The notes beneath the pieces were generated by a model. That model was not told the DNA's origin. It worked only from the letters and a program-made list of their open reading frames with translations, and made no database searches. DNA of 64,000 nucleotides, from positions 63,676,571 through 63,740,570 of the forward strand of contig CM075854.1 in NCBI GenBank assembly GCA_037975125.1, written 5' to 3'. The stretch is from Latrodectus hesperus (taxonomy: Eukaryota > Arthropoda > Arachnida > Araneae > Theridiidae). Both the position numbers and the translations under genes were made by a program. This document shows positions 25,621-38,469 of the stretch, piece after piece (the stretch's first letter is position 1; the number at the start of each line of letters is the position of its first letter).

Positions 25621-27683
25621 ATTTCTTTTTTTTGCTTCTTTTTTTCTGTTTTGGGATGGTTGTAAGAATTTTTTTCATCAGCTAATGAAGTGAACGATTA
25701 TATGGATTTGCGTGATTTGTTTTGGCATTTTGCGCAATTTCAACGGTTCACTTAAGTGATGGGACATGTAGGCGTCACAGGTTTCATAAAAAATGTCTGC
25801 ATTTTACCAGGTGGTAGAAGTGTCCGACTCATAGCTGTTTCCTTTAAAAAAAAGTATGATGAATGGTCCAGGAAGGAACATAAAAAAAGGAAATAAGTCT
25901 TGGTCTTTTTTTTTTTAAACCTAATTTCCTCTGAAGATCAAAAGTGAGACCCTGTCATCCGTTTCATTAAATAGATACTGGCTAATATTTTGTTTTTATT
26001 AATCCCAATATTTATGAGTATCGAAGTAAAAATTACTTTTGTACTAAAACTGGAGACTTATCATTAACTATTATGAAGCGATTGCTCGCGAATAAAAAAT
26101 GGCTTTTTATGTCAAATTTGCGATTTTTTCGGTGTCTTCTTCCTATCTGGAATATAAATGAATGAATTAACATCTGAATGGGAAATCTTGCAAGAGATTT
26201 AATAAAGCAATTGAGAGAAAGTAACATCACTTTAATATATTTAGAAGGTACTTTTCAGTTTTAAATTTGCTATATTTTAGCATTAGCGAGATTGGCCAGA
26301 CGTTTCTTAATATTCTCATGGCGCTAATGGGATTTGTTTAATGTCTTAATTTGTGTTTCATTGCTTTTCTTTTATAAGAGGGAAATATAATTTATATCTA
26401 ATGCAATTACTTAATTTATGAATCTTTAACCGGCGCAAGTTGTAATTACTTTGCTCAAACTTTCTTTTCATTTAATGACGTAGAGTGTTAATTGAAACCA
26501 TTTTTCAAATTTTTTATGATATTAGAACATATTTAATAGAAATGAATGTAACAGGAGATAATTTTATTGTGTTCACTTCTAAAATTTTGTAAGTATTTTA
26601 AGAAAGGCGATTCGTTAAGAAAGAATTCGTTCATTTGTAATACGGGATAACAACATCTTGAAGTCTCCAATTGATTTAGTTGAGAAAACTAGCTTACAGT
26701 GATGGATACCTAATTGCTTAAAACACTACTGAAGAATAAATATACTCCGTTAATCTTATTACATTATCTATTGATTCATGTTGAGTATTTTATTTTCAAT
26801 TCACACAAAATGGCTAAACATAATATTACAAATTGCCTATTGAGTGAATCTTCTAATAAAATGTTTTAACAAATCAATTTAGGGAATTTTTTTGTTACAG
26901 TGATTACACTGGTGATGGTAAAGTGTTTATTTCTACTTGTATATAAGTTTCAGTAGGATTTAAAAACGTTTGAAACCCTTCATTTGATTAAAATGAAGAC
27001 GTGAAAATCTAACTGATCACTTGTTGAGACATTAAACTTTTAACTGTGATGATAAACCTTTAATTCCGCTTGCAAACATTTTTGGCGCAGCTTGTCCTTT
27101 TTGAACCTTGCACCACAAAACCCAACCAATCTAAATCAAACATGAAGTTCTCTAACAAAACTAAGCGCATCAGACAAAGTTGGTCTTAAACAATTAAAAT
27201 TAAACATTTTATTATTCAAGAAATGTTAATTTTTATATTTCTTATAATACTTTAACTGTGACTTCTACCAAAGTCACAACTCATATTACTGAATTTTTAT
27301 TTACATTTAAAATTTTGTTTTTGGGTTGCCCATGATTTTTTTTCAGATCGTCCATGCCTACATTTGTATTCTTTACCTGAATATCGATAATTGTATTAGA
27401 TAACTATTGATAATCTTACAGTAAGATGTAGATATCGATAATTTACCCGTATAATTTTATCTGTAAAGATGTATGAAATTATTTTGTTCAAATTTACTGT
27501 AAAGTCTTGAGTATATCTATTTGCAGATTTGGAAAAAGTATTCATTTACTTCTTTTTTTTCTCTTAACAAGATTTCTATTAAAACATTTGAGCTTTTATA
27601 CAAATTTTAGATATCAGTTTTTAAAAAGCGTCTTTAATCTTCAATTAAAAAATAAAACCTTACTTAATAAAAACATTAATTAA
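25621..27683. other. AT-rich noncoding DNA
   Basis: Nothing recognisable. The 65-codon minus frame at 26033-26230 has no support. Confidence 0.6.
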
Positions 27684-27756
27684 TTTTATTAGTCACATTA
27701 GATATAATATCAATAAAACATTCTTATTGATATTATATCTATTGTAACTAATAAAA
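27684..27756. repeat. Long hairpin, 33-bp arms, 7-base loop
   Basis: The left arm (27684-27716) and right arm (27724-27756) are reverse complements with two mismatches around the loop aacattc. The inner part tagatataatatcaataa is perfectly matched. At 73 bases it has the size of a small-RNA precursor or a palindromic mini-element. The arms are very AT-rich. Confidence 0.85.
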
Positions 27757-30228
27757 AAGTGTCTAATAAGCAATCATTTTATTTTTACAAAGGCGGAATA
27801 TTTTCAAGAAAAGCGCTTGAGTTTTGAATTTTCAAGACAAATAACTATATAAATATTAAGATTGTTAATATTTTAAAAAATCATTAATATTAAGGGGTAA
27901 TTATATTATGAACAAATTTGAATTTCTTTAAAATAATTTCTTAAATTTTGCTGTATATAACAAGATTTTCAGAATAAAATCTTAGTTAATGGAGAACCTA
28001 AATAAAAAATTATTAAACTCTGGAATCACTTAAATTGAATATTTATTTTAAACTTTTTCTGTTTAATTACATTTAGTCATGCATTGTATTTTTATAGATA
28101 ATTTTAGAATCTTCTTAGCTTTTAATTGGTAAATATACTAAAAAATTGGTGAAGCGCGAACAGTTCAGCCGATGATATCAAAAATATATGAAAAATCATT
28201 TTTTCTATTTTCTTCAGTTGAAGGCATACACTCTTCGTAAAAAATCAAAAGTCAAAATTTAATAATTTTGATACATATAATGCACAAGAAACCATGCTAA
28301 ATGTCAAAACCATGAATAAGTATACTTTTATTGCAATGAAAAATACGATAAACTGTAGAAACTGCAATTTTTGACACCAGTTGCCTTACTTTCTTATTTA
28401 TTTCATACATCACGTCACATTTGAACACAAATTTCTTGACTTTTGTCTTCAGTGAGAGCATTTCTTTGAGGTTTCTTCCTGGCAATTGAGTTTTGGTCTT
28501 ATCTGGAAGTCAAAATGGTCTCATCTTTCAACAGAATAATAAAAGTACTGGCAGAAATAAAACTTTCTTGGTGTCGGCAGAAGTTTGAATGACATGTTCA
28601 TTACTCCAGCCATGATATCCTGCTGTTTCGATTATTTGTTGGTTGTGCTTTGTCAAATGAAAGGAAGGAAAGCCATTCCAAAATTACACGAGTTAGCTAT
28701 CATTGATCTTTAGCTTCGTAATCCTATTGCAAAGTTTCCAGACTTTTAACTGTTGTGGGCTGAATTTAAGATGTCTCGCCTTGGATATAAAGATAGAATT
28801 TCTTTCTCTGGAAATTGAATTCTTATTTCTCTATGATATAACGAATTTTATCGACTTGGTTGAATAATTCTTTTCATTGAAGCTATTATTACTTGTTTGC
28901 TTATATTATTGGAATACTTATTCTGAAATGTGAGATTATGAAAGAAATTCAAGTTTGAAGAAACTCGAAAATCTTAAAGAACATTTCCTTTATCGTAATC
29001 TCTTAGTTACTGAAAAGAATGAGCATTAAATGTAAAAATAAACAAGTATAAATTATATATTGATTAAGAACATTTAATTTAATGTACGAAAAATTATAAA
29101 ATCTGTCAATTTATGCGCAGCTCACTAATATTTACATAACCAATCAAATTTAAATATCAGGCAAAAAAAGATGGAATTTCTTCATTGAAAATTAAATTTG
29201 TGAATAGTTACTTATAAACTATAGATCTAAATTTCAGATCTCTATTTGTGATCTAGCAATTACATTCGCTAAGCAATTATTAAGAAGATATTATTTAATT
29301 ATATTGCAAATGGTGCAATCGAATTTATGAATCTTGTAATTTTAGAAAGTTTTAATGACTGGAAACATGCAAAAATTGTAACCCTGAGGACCGTAATCCA
29401 TAATATGACATTAAGCAAGCAACATAATAGTTAAATATCATCATTTAATTTCATTTATTGAGATTTGTAAGGCATATTAATTTAACTACAGCCCACTAAC
29501 ATTATTTACGTCCGCTGATAGTCATGGTTTTTCTCTCGCAAATTAACTTATTATGGCACTCGATGGAAAACTTACAAAACTAGTTCTTGAGATGTCTCAG
29601 AGTTTATTTTATTTGGAAAGTAAATTAAAATAAAGTTTTATAAGTATTACAACTTTATCAATAATATTCTGTCACAAATAATTAAACTTAAATCATTTAA
29701 ATAAGTTACTTTTAAATAAATTTTTCTTCTTAAAAAAATTAATTGAAAGTATATTATTTCAAAACTTTTTAATTCATTGACTTATATTTCTTAAAATCAC
29801 TTGTAAGCTTTTGAAATTATGTTTTTAAACTGGCAGTATATATAAATTTTACTTTCATATTGTACTATTATATAAAAAAAAGTAGTGTAAATGCTTTTTC
29901 TCTCTTTTATCATTATTTTTGCGTAAATAACTTGAAATTGAAAAACCTGATTCAAGTATGTGTTTTTATATTATATATTTGAATCATCTATTTATTTTTG
30001 CTCTATTCGCAAATCAGGTAACTAGCTGAATTTTTGTTATAATTTATAAATCAGAAAGTTATTTATTTTATTTGATGTGGCTTATTTTAAATTTTATCGA
30101 TGTGCATGCTTTCTAATGTATGTGCTTTGATGCAAAATTAACTTTCCAAAACATTTCATAAGAAACAAATCTTTTCAGCATCTTGGTCTGCTGATTTCGT
30201 TGTAAATAAAATTATATATATCTTATAC

Positions 30229-30231
<3 letters not shown>
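27757..30231. other. AT-rich noncoding DNA
   Basis: A less AT-rich stretch at about 28290-28780 holds a 62-codon minus frame (28297-28485) with a vaguely helix-turn-helix-like end but no diagnostic motif. The rest shows nothing. Confidence 0.5.
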
Positions 30232-30306
<75 letters not shown>

Positions 30307-30310
30307 TATT
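30232..30310. repeat. (TA)n microsatellite
   Basis: Uninterrupted alternating TA to 30300, then one C and a short AT tail. Confidence 0.98.
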
Positions 30311-32520
30311 ATAAAAATCAAATTTGCAAAAAGAAAAAAATTTTCTGAGTAACATTATATATTAATTATATTTTCTGCGATGAGTTTTTTTAAACGACTA
30401 CTTTCTACAAAATATTTTACTCTTAGTTGCAAGATTGAAACATTTAAAAAGTAAAAACAATTGAAAGATTAAAAATAACTTTCTGATATCTAACTACACA
30501 GAAGTAAAGGGAATTATTTTAGAAGATTTTTAAATAGAAAGATTTATAAAATACTCGTTCTGTGCTTTTAAAAGATTTATTTTAAAGAAAAAGATAAAAA
30601 AAAATAAAAGATTTGTTTTTAGTATTGTTTTTTTGTGCAATACTAATAAGGGAAAGTAATGTTTTAGAAACAAATAATTTAAGTAAGCATATTTATAACA
30701 ACGCTTTAAATCTTTCTTGTAGTAAGCTTTTCCGAAGTGTCACATCTTAAAATCAATTTTAAGTTGCCAGACATTTTATCTGGACTGCGAGCGTGTGTAT
30801 TCCGGTCTTTTATGAGCAATATTCCCTGGAGCTTCTCCCCATGCATCGTTGCATAGATAGGGACGTAATTTGAATTTTGGTTTGCTGTCAATCTTAATTT
30901 GAATATTGTTTTGACAGTTCAATAACGTATTTGTACCTCTATTAGCATCTAGTCTGGTGTTGTCTGGTAGAATAATTTAAGCCCAATAGCATTTTGAGCC
31001 AGTTTGGGAAAGATAACCCAACAGAGTATGCGCTGATGATTTCATTTTGAATATATTTTTAAGTCTATGTTCTGCAGAAGTCTTGCAACTATTTTATAAT
31101 TATTTTCTGAAAACATTTCATTCCTAGAAAATCTTTTTTCAAGTTATTTATAGTATCTATCTCTAATTAAGGATAATACTTTGTATGTGAGAATTCAGTA
31201 AAATGTTTAGGTTTTTAAAGCTTCAAACCACTTTAAATACTTCGGGATTTTCTCCTTTAGTTTCAAAAATAACTCAAATGTTTTTGAAGGTATATTTATT
31301 AAGTTGAATTCTTAATTGTATAAAATAAATGATTAACTCTTGATTTTTATGTCACTTTCATCTGGATATAAAATTTAAAAATATAATGGTTGCAATTAGT
31401 ACTGAAGATATTGACTACATCTCTTTCACACATCGAGGGAATTAATTTCTATTGGGATTGGTATGTTTTTTGCTCAAATGATAATCTTTCTTTATGATTT
31501 TTTTGTTGGTTAATTTAATTGAAGATTGATATGTTGATAGAACTCATGTTCTTAAACATAAGTCTGTAACTTTATGAGAATTCACTTTTGCATTGTGAAA
31601 TTTTGATAGAGGCAGTGGTATTTAATATGACATTGGTTCAATGTTAAAAATACGAAGTGAAAATTTAATTAAAAAAAGAAATTATTTACATTTTTGCAAT
31701 GAATATTAAATTGATAATATTATTTTTAAAGTTCAGTTAAAATATAATTGTAGCTTTTAAGGTAATTTTTTTATTGAAAAATATACTTTGAAATAAAAAA
31801 CTTTGTTACTACTCAGATATTGCAGTTGTCAAGCTTTAGTTAGTATAAATAATGTTAAAAATTATTTTTTAAACATTTTACATTTTTTATAATGATATAA
31901 TTTTTTTTACATTCTTAGTCTGCTATTTATATTAACAAACATTAGACAACTGGAACAAGTAAAAAGAAAGGAAACTTTTATTTCAAAGTATATTCACCAG
32001 AGGTTCTTATTTCTGACACAAAAGTAACTAATGAAGTAAATAACTTTGTAAAAACTTTTAATAATTATTTTTATATTGATTGGTATTCCGTACTAGATCT
32101 ATGTAGTATTTTTGAAAAATGCATTGTTGTTTCTTATTTATTAATTTATTAAACAGAATTCTAAACTTTAAAATATATAAATTCACCTCTATTTAAGAAT
32201 GCGAATTAAACTTTGTATTTTTTATTCTTATTAATGTAACTTAAAATAATCTATAGGTTGGAAGGATTTAAATTTTATATTTTCTGTCTACATTCGAGAA
32301 AATTTAGCATTCGACCTTCCTCTTATTTTAAATCATTTCTTTGATCATGAATATTAAATTGAAAATTTAATAATTCTGTGTGCTTTAAATAATTATTCTT
32401 TCTAGATACATATATGCTTACAAATGACCACTTTCACTAAAATTTTTAAATACATTATTTTTTGTAAATATTCAGTATAATAAATGATTCAGACATTTTG
32501 CACTATGTGTTTTGCTTTTC

Positions 32521-32523
<3 letters not shown>
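30311..32523. other. AT-rich noncoding DNA
   Basis: Nothing recognisable apart from a slightly less AT-rich stretch at 30720-31040 without a convincing frame. Confidence 0.6.

Positions 32524-32600
<77 letters not shown>
32524..32600. repeat. (TA)n microsatellite
   Basis: Uninterrupted alternating A/T over the whole interval. Confidence 0.98.
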
Positions 32601-32606
<6 letters not shown>

Positions 32607-34385
32607 GTAGGTTCTAACTGAGTTTAGATGATTGACCTAAGATAGATTATTTCAATTAGAGTTAAAAATTATGATGATAGAATAAATATTTTTTATTTAA
32701 AGTATATCTGTGACATAGATCTAGGGCTATTATCTATATAGAAATAATTCATTAAATTTGATACACGTAATTGTTGTTTTCGTAGACAAAAAAACATTCT
32801 AATTCAGCCTAAGTGCGAAAAGAAATTAATTACTAGTTATAGCTTAAAACCATTAATTCATTTTAACTTAAAAAGCTTGCAGGTAAATACTCTAACTTAC
32901 ATTGGAAAAAAGAGTTTTTTACAACTTTCGGTAATCATGTTTAGTTTATACGTGTTTGACTAATCTGTATTTTATTATATACACAATTACACACCATATT
33001 TCGCTTGAATGATTTGTTATCCTCGTGAGACATGAAAGAAATAAAAATATTGTTCAGCAAGCAAGTAAAAAGAAATCAGAAAGGCTTTTCGTTTGTAAAG
33101 GAGAGAAAAGAAACGGAGCTTAATTTTAAAAGCGATGTTTATATCAAGAATTAGGGAAATTAATTAGTCTTATTGTTGGAAACCGCGCGATTTTGACTCT
33201 ATCTAGAATATATTTTCCCTTTAACACATTATGCGCCATTGATGGTAGAAAATATAGTACTAAACATAAAATCTATGAATCGGCTAAACAAAGTTTATTT
33301 ATAAATGAAGGACAAAATGATGTACTTCTGAGATTCTCAATTTCATGTATTTTTGTCTTTTCGTAACGTTTTCAAAATACTTGTGATATTTCAATTGCTT
33401 CTGATTAGATATTACACTAGATATAATAATAATATAGAACTAATGGTGATAAGTGAATAATATGTGAAATTTTCCGCACCAAATTGTTAAATTTTATCAT
33501 TTTACAATGTTAAACAAATTTTTCCTTTGGAATTTAATTAAAAATTTTAATCTTTTGTTGATTACATGTATATTAATTTAATAATTCGTGATCAAATAAT
33601 TCATGATCAAATAAAAACGCTAATTTAATATCATTTTGTAGCAGCCTGTCCCAAAAGCTTTTGAAATTTATTATTTGATGTGTTCATTATTGTGGTAATT
33701 ATAAATAAAAAAATATTCACAACATTTTTTTTGATAAAAATTTTTAAATAGAAATATTCATTGGTAAATATTCTTAATTTTCATACATAAATATTAAGGT
33801 GAAGTATTTATTAATATTTATTTAATCATTTAATTTGTAATTTTTTTACTTTTTTTAAACAATATATGATTTTGTATTTGATTTTCTATACTATCAACAC
33901 TCTAGTTCAGTTTTTTCTTCGATTTAAAATTAATATCATGTTACTCTTTGCTCTTGTTATTCTTAAACTAAATATCAAAATTTAAATTATTCGAATTCAG
34001 ATTTACACTGAAATTTTCTTATATGTTAGTAAACATTTTGCAATTTTTTTAACACTTTGTATTTTTCAACAATGCATTTTTCACTATGGTAAGGCTGAAT
34101 TGCTGAAATATCTGAAATAATATACAAGATTTTATCAGAAATGTTTTCAGACTAAGTACTTCGTAATGGTTTAGATTTTGCTTTTGATGAACTCTTTTGA
34201 GATTTTAAATAGAATTCTAAAAGTTAAGAATAGAATTAATATGTTTTGTGTGATGTTTTATGAATCTTCAAAATATATAGTGAATTTAAATCGAATCATT
34301 TCCCTTTTGATTTAATAACTATAATACAAGCAACAATTTTTACTCATTGAATTTTTTTTTGTATTAATTAATCGTGATACTTATA

Positions 34386-34387
<2 letters not shown>
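32601..34387. other. AT-rich noncoding DNA
   Basis: No gene. A 15-bp unit, aattcNtgatcaaat in form, is present twice in tandem at about 33582-33612. Confidence 0.6.

Positions 34388-34449
<62 letters not shown>
34388..34449. repeat. (TA)n microsatellite
   Basis: Uninterrupted alternating TA, one of a pair with the next array about 130 bp downstream. Confidence 0.98.
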
Positions 34450-34451
<2 letters not shown>

Positions 34452-34577
34452 CCACACGTTTCATTTAAAAATAATTATCAATCACACTAATCTTATGTTA
34501 TGAATTCTTTGTATATTTAATTAGTAGCAATATTTATTAAATTATATATTCGCACAAAGAGAAAGATTTTTGTTTTG

Positions 34578-34578
<1 letters not shown>

Positions 34579-34631
<53 letters not shown>
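34579..34631. repeat. (TA)n microsatellite
   Basis: About 26 TA units, second array of the close pair. Confidence 0.98.
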
Positions 34632-34634
<3 letters not shown>

Positions 34635-36479
34635 TACTTGTTTCACGTTATAAAGCTTAAGTTTTCATCTATATCTTATATAAGAAAATTTCCATTTATC
34701 AAGTGATTGCTTTTGTTCAAATTAAATAAACATATGAGTAAAGTGTATGACCATATAAAAAATTTATTGAAAATTAAGCCAGTAGAACCTATCATCAGTT
34801 AGCATTTCTGTATGTTCATATAAATAAATGCTGTAAAATCTGTTAGTTGTGTGTGTGGTGTTAGTGTATATATTGTTATATATAAGTGTTGCTGTTTAGA
34901 AAAAGAGTTATTATGGTTCCACGTCTCATCTTGTCGCACAGTTTGCCAGAGCTGCAACATCTGGTGGAATGCTATGCCCCACGCATGTTTGACATTCAAT
35001 AGTAGACTGAACTTGCAAACTTTATAGGCGAAGATTAGGTTACTGAGAAAGATCTTCAGGAAAACGTGCATGCAAGATAATGAAACCAGTCAACGAATCA
35101 TTGAATTAAATGTACGCTTACTATTGGAGATTGATCTGTCTTAAAATAGAACTTGAAGTCTTTATTCACTGTCTAATTTTTGCACCAAGGGAGAGTGAAA
35201 CTGATGTCCAATACATCAAGTTAAACTACATTTGATAAATAAAGTTTGTTTTTCAGGAAATGGAGAGTAATTCCGGAAATTTTGTACATTGTGCTCCGGA
35301 AATTTGAATGTCTTGAAGTCGGAAAGAGTAATTTCTTGTTTTCTGATGTTTAAATTGAATGGTTTTACTTTTTTGTTACTTTAAAGGAATTCTATTCACT
35401 ATTTTGAAAAGTTAATTTAATTAAAGCACAAATATTAGTTTTTTTATTATCATGCAATCATTTTATTAAAATAATTTATACTGAATTTTCAATGCATATT
35501 TTGTTTATAATATAACTAAAGTTTTCCTTAATTTTATAATTTATGGCTTGTTTAGTCAATACAATATTTTTGTATTAAATTTAATAATTTTTGTAAATAT
35601 TATTGAAAAGCATCAAAACTGGTTAAAGGAAGTTGTCCTTGTTTAAACAGGAATAACTTAAATTTAAACTAGCACATTAATAAATTTAAAGGGAAATAAT
35701 AATTTTATATATTTGCTTATGCCTATATATCGGTAGATATTGATATAGTAAGCTGATTTAGATTTTGATATAGTGTGAGAAATAGATTTCGATATACACT
35801 ACAGATAAAATATAATATATTTCTATAATGTCTATTGTCAGTAAAATCATATCAATATAAAATGTATATTTCACCTTCTATTAATAATTTCTATATATAA
35901 ATGCTGAGACACATTTTTATTTAAATTATTCTTTAATACAACACTATTTTTGATTTTAAACATTTGAATGATTATTATTAAAGCTCAATGTTCCTATTTG
36001 TAGCGTAAATTATTATACATATATAAAGTTAAACTATTTTGCAGGTGGTATTCATTATGCAGAATTTTTTTTCACTTGGCATAAAACAACTGTTTCTATA
36101 AAATCTGAAGTTTTATTTCATGCTAAGGTTAAAATTGAAGAAAATATGAAGAAAAAAGAAGCTGCAATCCTAATAAACAATTGCTAGCTGTAACTTTGCC
36201 AGAATCTTTGTTCGTTACCAGTGCAATGAAAAATCAAAAATGTTGGTTTTTAAATAGAAGAAACAAGTACATTTATGTGAAGCTACTGCGTTATTGCTCA
36301 TCAGAAAACATTTAAAAAAATAATTGCTATTTAATAGTTTAGTTTTTATTGTGGTATTTTATTTTACTATAAAAATTAATTCTACTTTAGATTTATTCAT
36401 AATGGAAGTCAAATAAGTACCTATTTTTATTTCCCTATGAGATTTTTATTTTGAAACCGCTATATTATTAGTTCTACAG
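34632..36479. other. AT-rich noncoding DNA
   Basis: The 90-codon minus frame at 34799-35071 has no recognisable domain; the region 34910-35060 is less AT-rich. Nothing else stands out. Confidence 0.5.
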
Positions 36480-36600
36480 GTTTGTTCGAATGGTAGAACT
36501 ACATTTCTCGTGACTGAATGGTAAAATGCTTGATTCTGACTCAGCCGAAGAAACTTATGTTGATAAGTCCTACGCATATTATTCACCTCGTATCTCTTGT
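36480..36600 (+). repeat. tRNA-like (SINE) unit 1 of 3
   Basis: An A-box-like gttcgaatggtagaac starts at 36484 and a B-box-like gcttgattctgac at 36528, 44 bases apart as in a tRNA promoter. The B box runs into actcagccgaag, and 'tgataagtcctacgc' follows. Related but worn units occur downstream at about 36778 and 36888. Confidence 0.5.
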
Positions 36601-36777
36601 GTCATGGGAGATGCCTGATTAAGTTGTCATTTGATTATATTTTAAAATGAGTAACACAAGTAGAAATAATTGTAGAAACAAACTTCAAACTGTAAAAGTA
36701 TATAAGTTCCTCATATAATTAACTTTATCCTTTGTATACTTAACATTACTACACAGTTAAGATGGTATGAAATGTTT

Positions 36778-36872
36778 TTTTGTGGTAGATGCATGTTTCC
36801 TACAGCATTAAAGTAACGTATCTGATTTTGACTCAGCAAAGACAATTGTTTGGATAATTGTTATGCGCCTTG
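36778..36872 (+). repeat. tRNA-like (SINE) unit 2 of 3
   Basis: A-box-like tttgtggtagatgc near 36780 and B-box-like atctgattttgactcagc near 36821, then ggataattgttatgcgc. It aligns with unit 1 (shared tgactcagc and ggataa/tgataa) but is more diverged. Confidence 0.4.
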
Positions 36873-36887
36873 TAATTAAGAAGAACA

Positions 36888-36985
36888 CGGTTAGCTTGAT
36901 TTGTAAGTACTTTTCTTATGACCAATGGTCGAATATTCAATTCTGGCTCAGGTGACAATTTCTGATAAGTCCTAATCGTTTTAAT
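36888..36985 (+). repeat. tRNA-like (SINE) unit 3 of 3
   Basis: A B-box-like ttcaattctggctc near 36936 is followed by aggtgacaatttctgataagtccta. The motif tgataagtccta is identical to that of unit 1. The A box is very worn. Confidence 0.4.
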
Positions 36986-38379
36986 TAGTCATGCTGTAAT
37001 GCTCCTCTATGTGTGTAATGTGGAAGAATGCCAGCTTAGATGTTAACCTTGCAATTTGACCGTTCTTAAAACTACAAAGCATTGTTACGTTAGAATACTA
37101 TTGTCAACTGATTTTCAGTTTACCTTACATATTTTTTCAGATCAATGAATTTTTTTTAAAATAAATGTGTGTATTTATTGTGATTTTTTACTGTTAACAA
37201 TTAATTTGGGATAATATATTCTATAAACCACATATTAAAAATTTTTTTTATCTAACCAATCACTTTATATATATCCGTTACTTTGAATCCGCTCTAAGAT
37301 TATTAGGTTTTAAACCGCTCTAAGATTTTTAACTTTAACTGAAAGCATGTTAAGCTTCTCGAATTTACTATTAACAAAATTCGTCTACCATTGAAAATTG
37401 GTTTTTTATTTTCTGAACTTTACTAGAGGATATCTCTTACATCTTAGAGAAAATATTTTACTCACCTATGTAAAATTTGTATTTTAAAATTAAAAATTTT
37501 CTAGTCTCAAAAAAGTGAAATAAAAAACCATTATATGTTAGTTTTATAGTTTCAACGATTGAGAGAGAGAGATCCAATTAATTTAGTTAAAGATTTCCTT
37601 CTTTAAGATTCTCCCAATGAGAATCAAATTGGAGAAGAAGCAAGTTCTTATATCAGATAAAAGCTTCGAATACATTTCTCCTTTCAAAATTAAGTGAAAA
37701 TTCAGCGTTTTTACTTACAACTTATTTTTGAAGAAAAACCGTGAATACTATATTTTGCAAAATTTATTATTCAAGATGTTGTATTAAAAAAAAAACAGTT
37801 ATTCCTTATGAAGTGTCTACTTAAATACTGTGCCGCTTTAGACAACACCATTTAGATTCTTAAAAAAATTATTTATTCATATGAAGTATTTTTGTGCATA
37901 CTGTAGTTTTTATAGGAATAGAGAAATATTTTTTTATTTATATAATTTTAAAAAATTATGCATGTGTGTGTGTAAAGATAGTAAAATGTATTTCTAAATC
38001 AAAAAAAAAAAAAAAAAAAAAAAAATTCAGGATATTTTTTTCTGAGAAGTATTTTAAATCTGTATTGTCTCATCTTATCTAAAAATAATTAAAATATGAA
38101 AAAAGGAAACATTTATCCTGGAAAAAAATTATTTTACACTGTCCCCTAAGGATGTGATTCGTTATTATATATTTTTTTTCGGATTCTTCGTCCTATTGTG
38201 TATCATAAAAAAATCACCTTAAACGTCAGATCTGAAGAAAAATGCAAGTATAATATTGATTTTTGAATTTATTTTATAAATACCAATCATATAGTAGAAT
38301 AAATTCAGTGTGCAATCAACCAGAATTTCTATCCAGATCATAATACATAATATCCCTATCCTATATATAGATATTATGT

Positions 38380-38385
<6 letters not shown>
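36986..38385. other. AT-rich noncoding DNA with small repeats
   Basis: Contains two imperfect 26-bp tandem units beginning ccgctctaagatt (37289 and 37315), a short (GA)n at 37561-37571 and the poly-A run at 38001. The plus frame at 37894-38082 reads through the poly-A run and is not a gene. Confidence 0.6.
38001..38025. repeat. Poly-A tract (25 A)
   Basis: Uninterrupted run of 25 A. It could be the tail of an old retroposed copy, but nothing upstream is recognisable. Confidence 0.95.

Positions 38386-38467
<82 letters not shown>
38386..38467. repeat. (TA)n microsatellite
   Basis: Uninterrupted alternating A/T. A 72-codon plus frame over it (Ile-Tyr repeats) is an artefact of the repeat. Confidence 0.98.

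Positions 38468-38469
<2 letters not shown>

Noticed and set aside
28297..28485. Minus frame with a helix-turn-helix-like end (VSKIAVSTVYRIF)
   Set aside because: The resemblance to transposase DNA-binding regions is vague and no catalytic motif follows in any frame.
33640..33664. gtagcagcctgt followed by cccaaaagctttt, resembling a mariner end, with the 12-mer repeated near 44930
   Set aside because: No inverted partner, no transposase remnant between or beside the two sites.
34799..35071. 90-codon minus frame
   Set aside because: No recognisable domain, no homologous motif, and within the length expected by chance.
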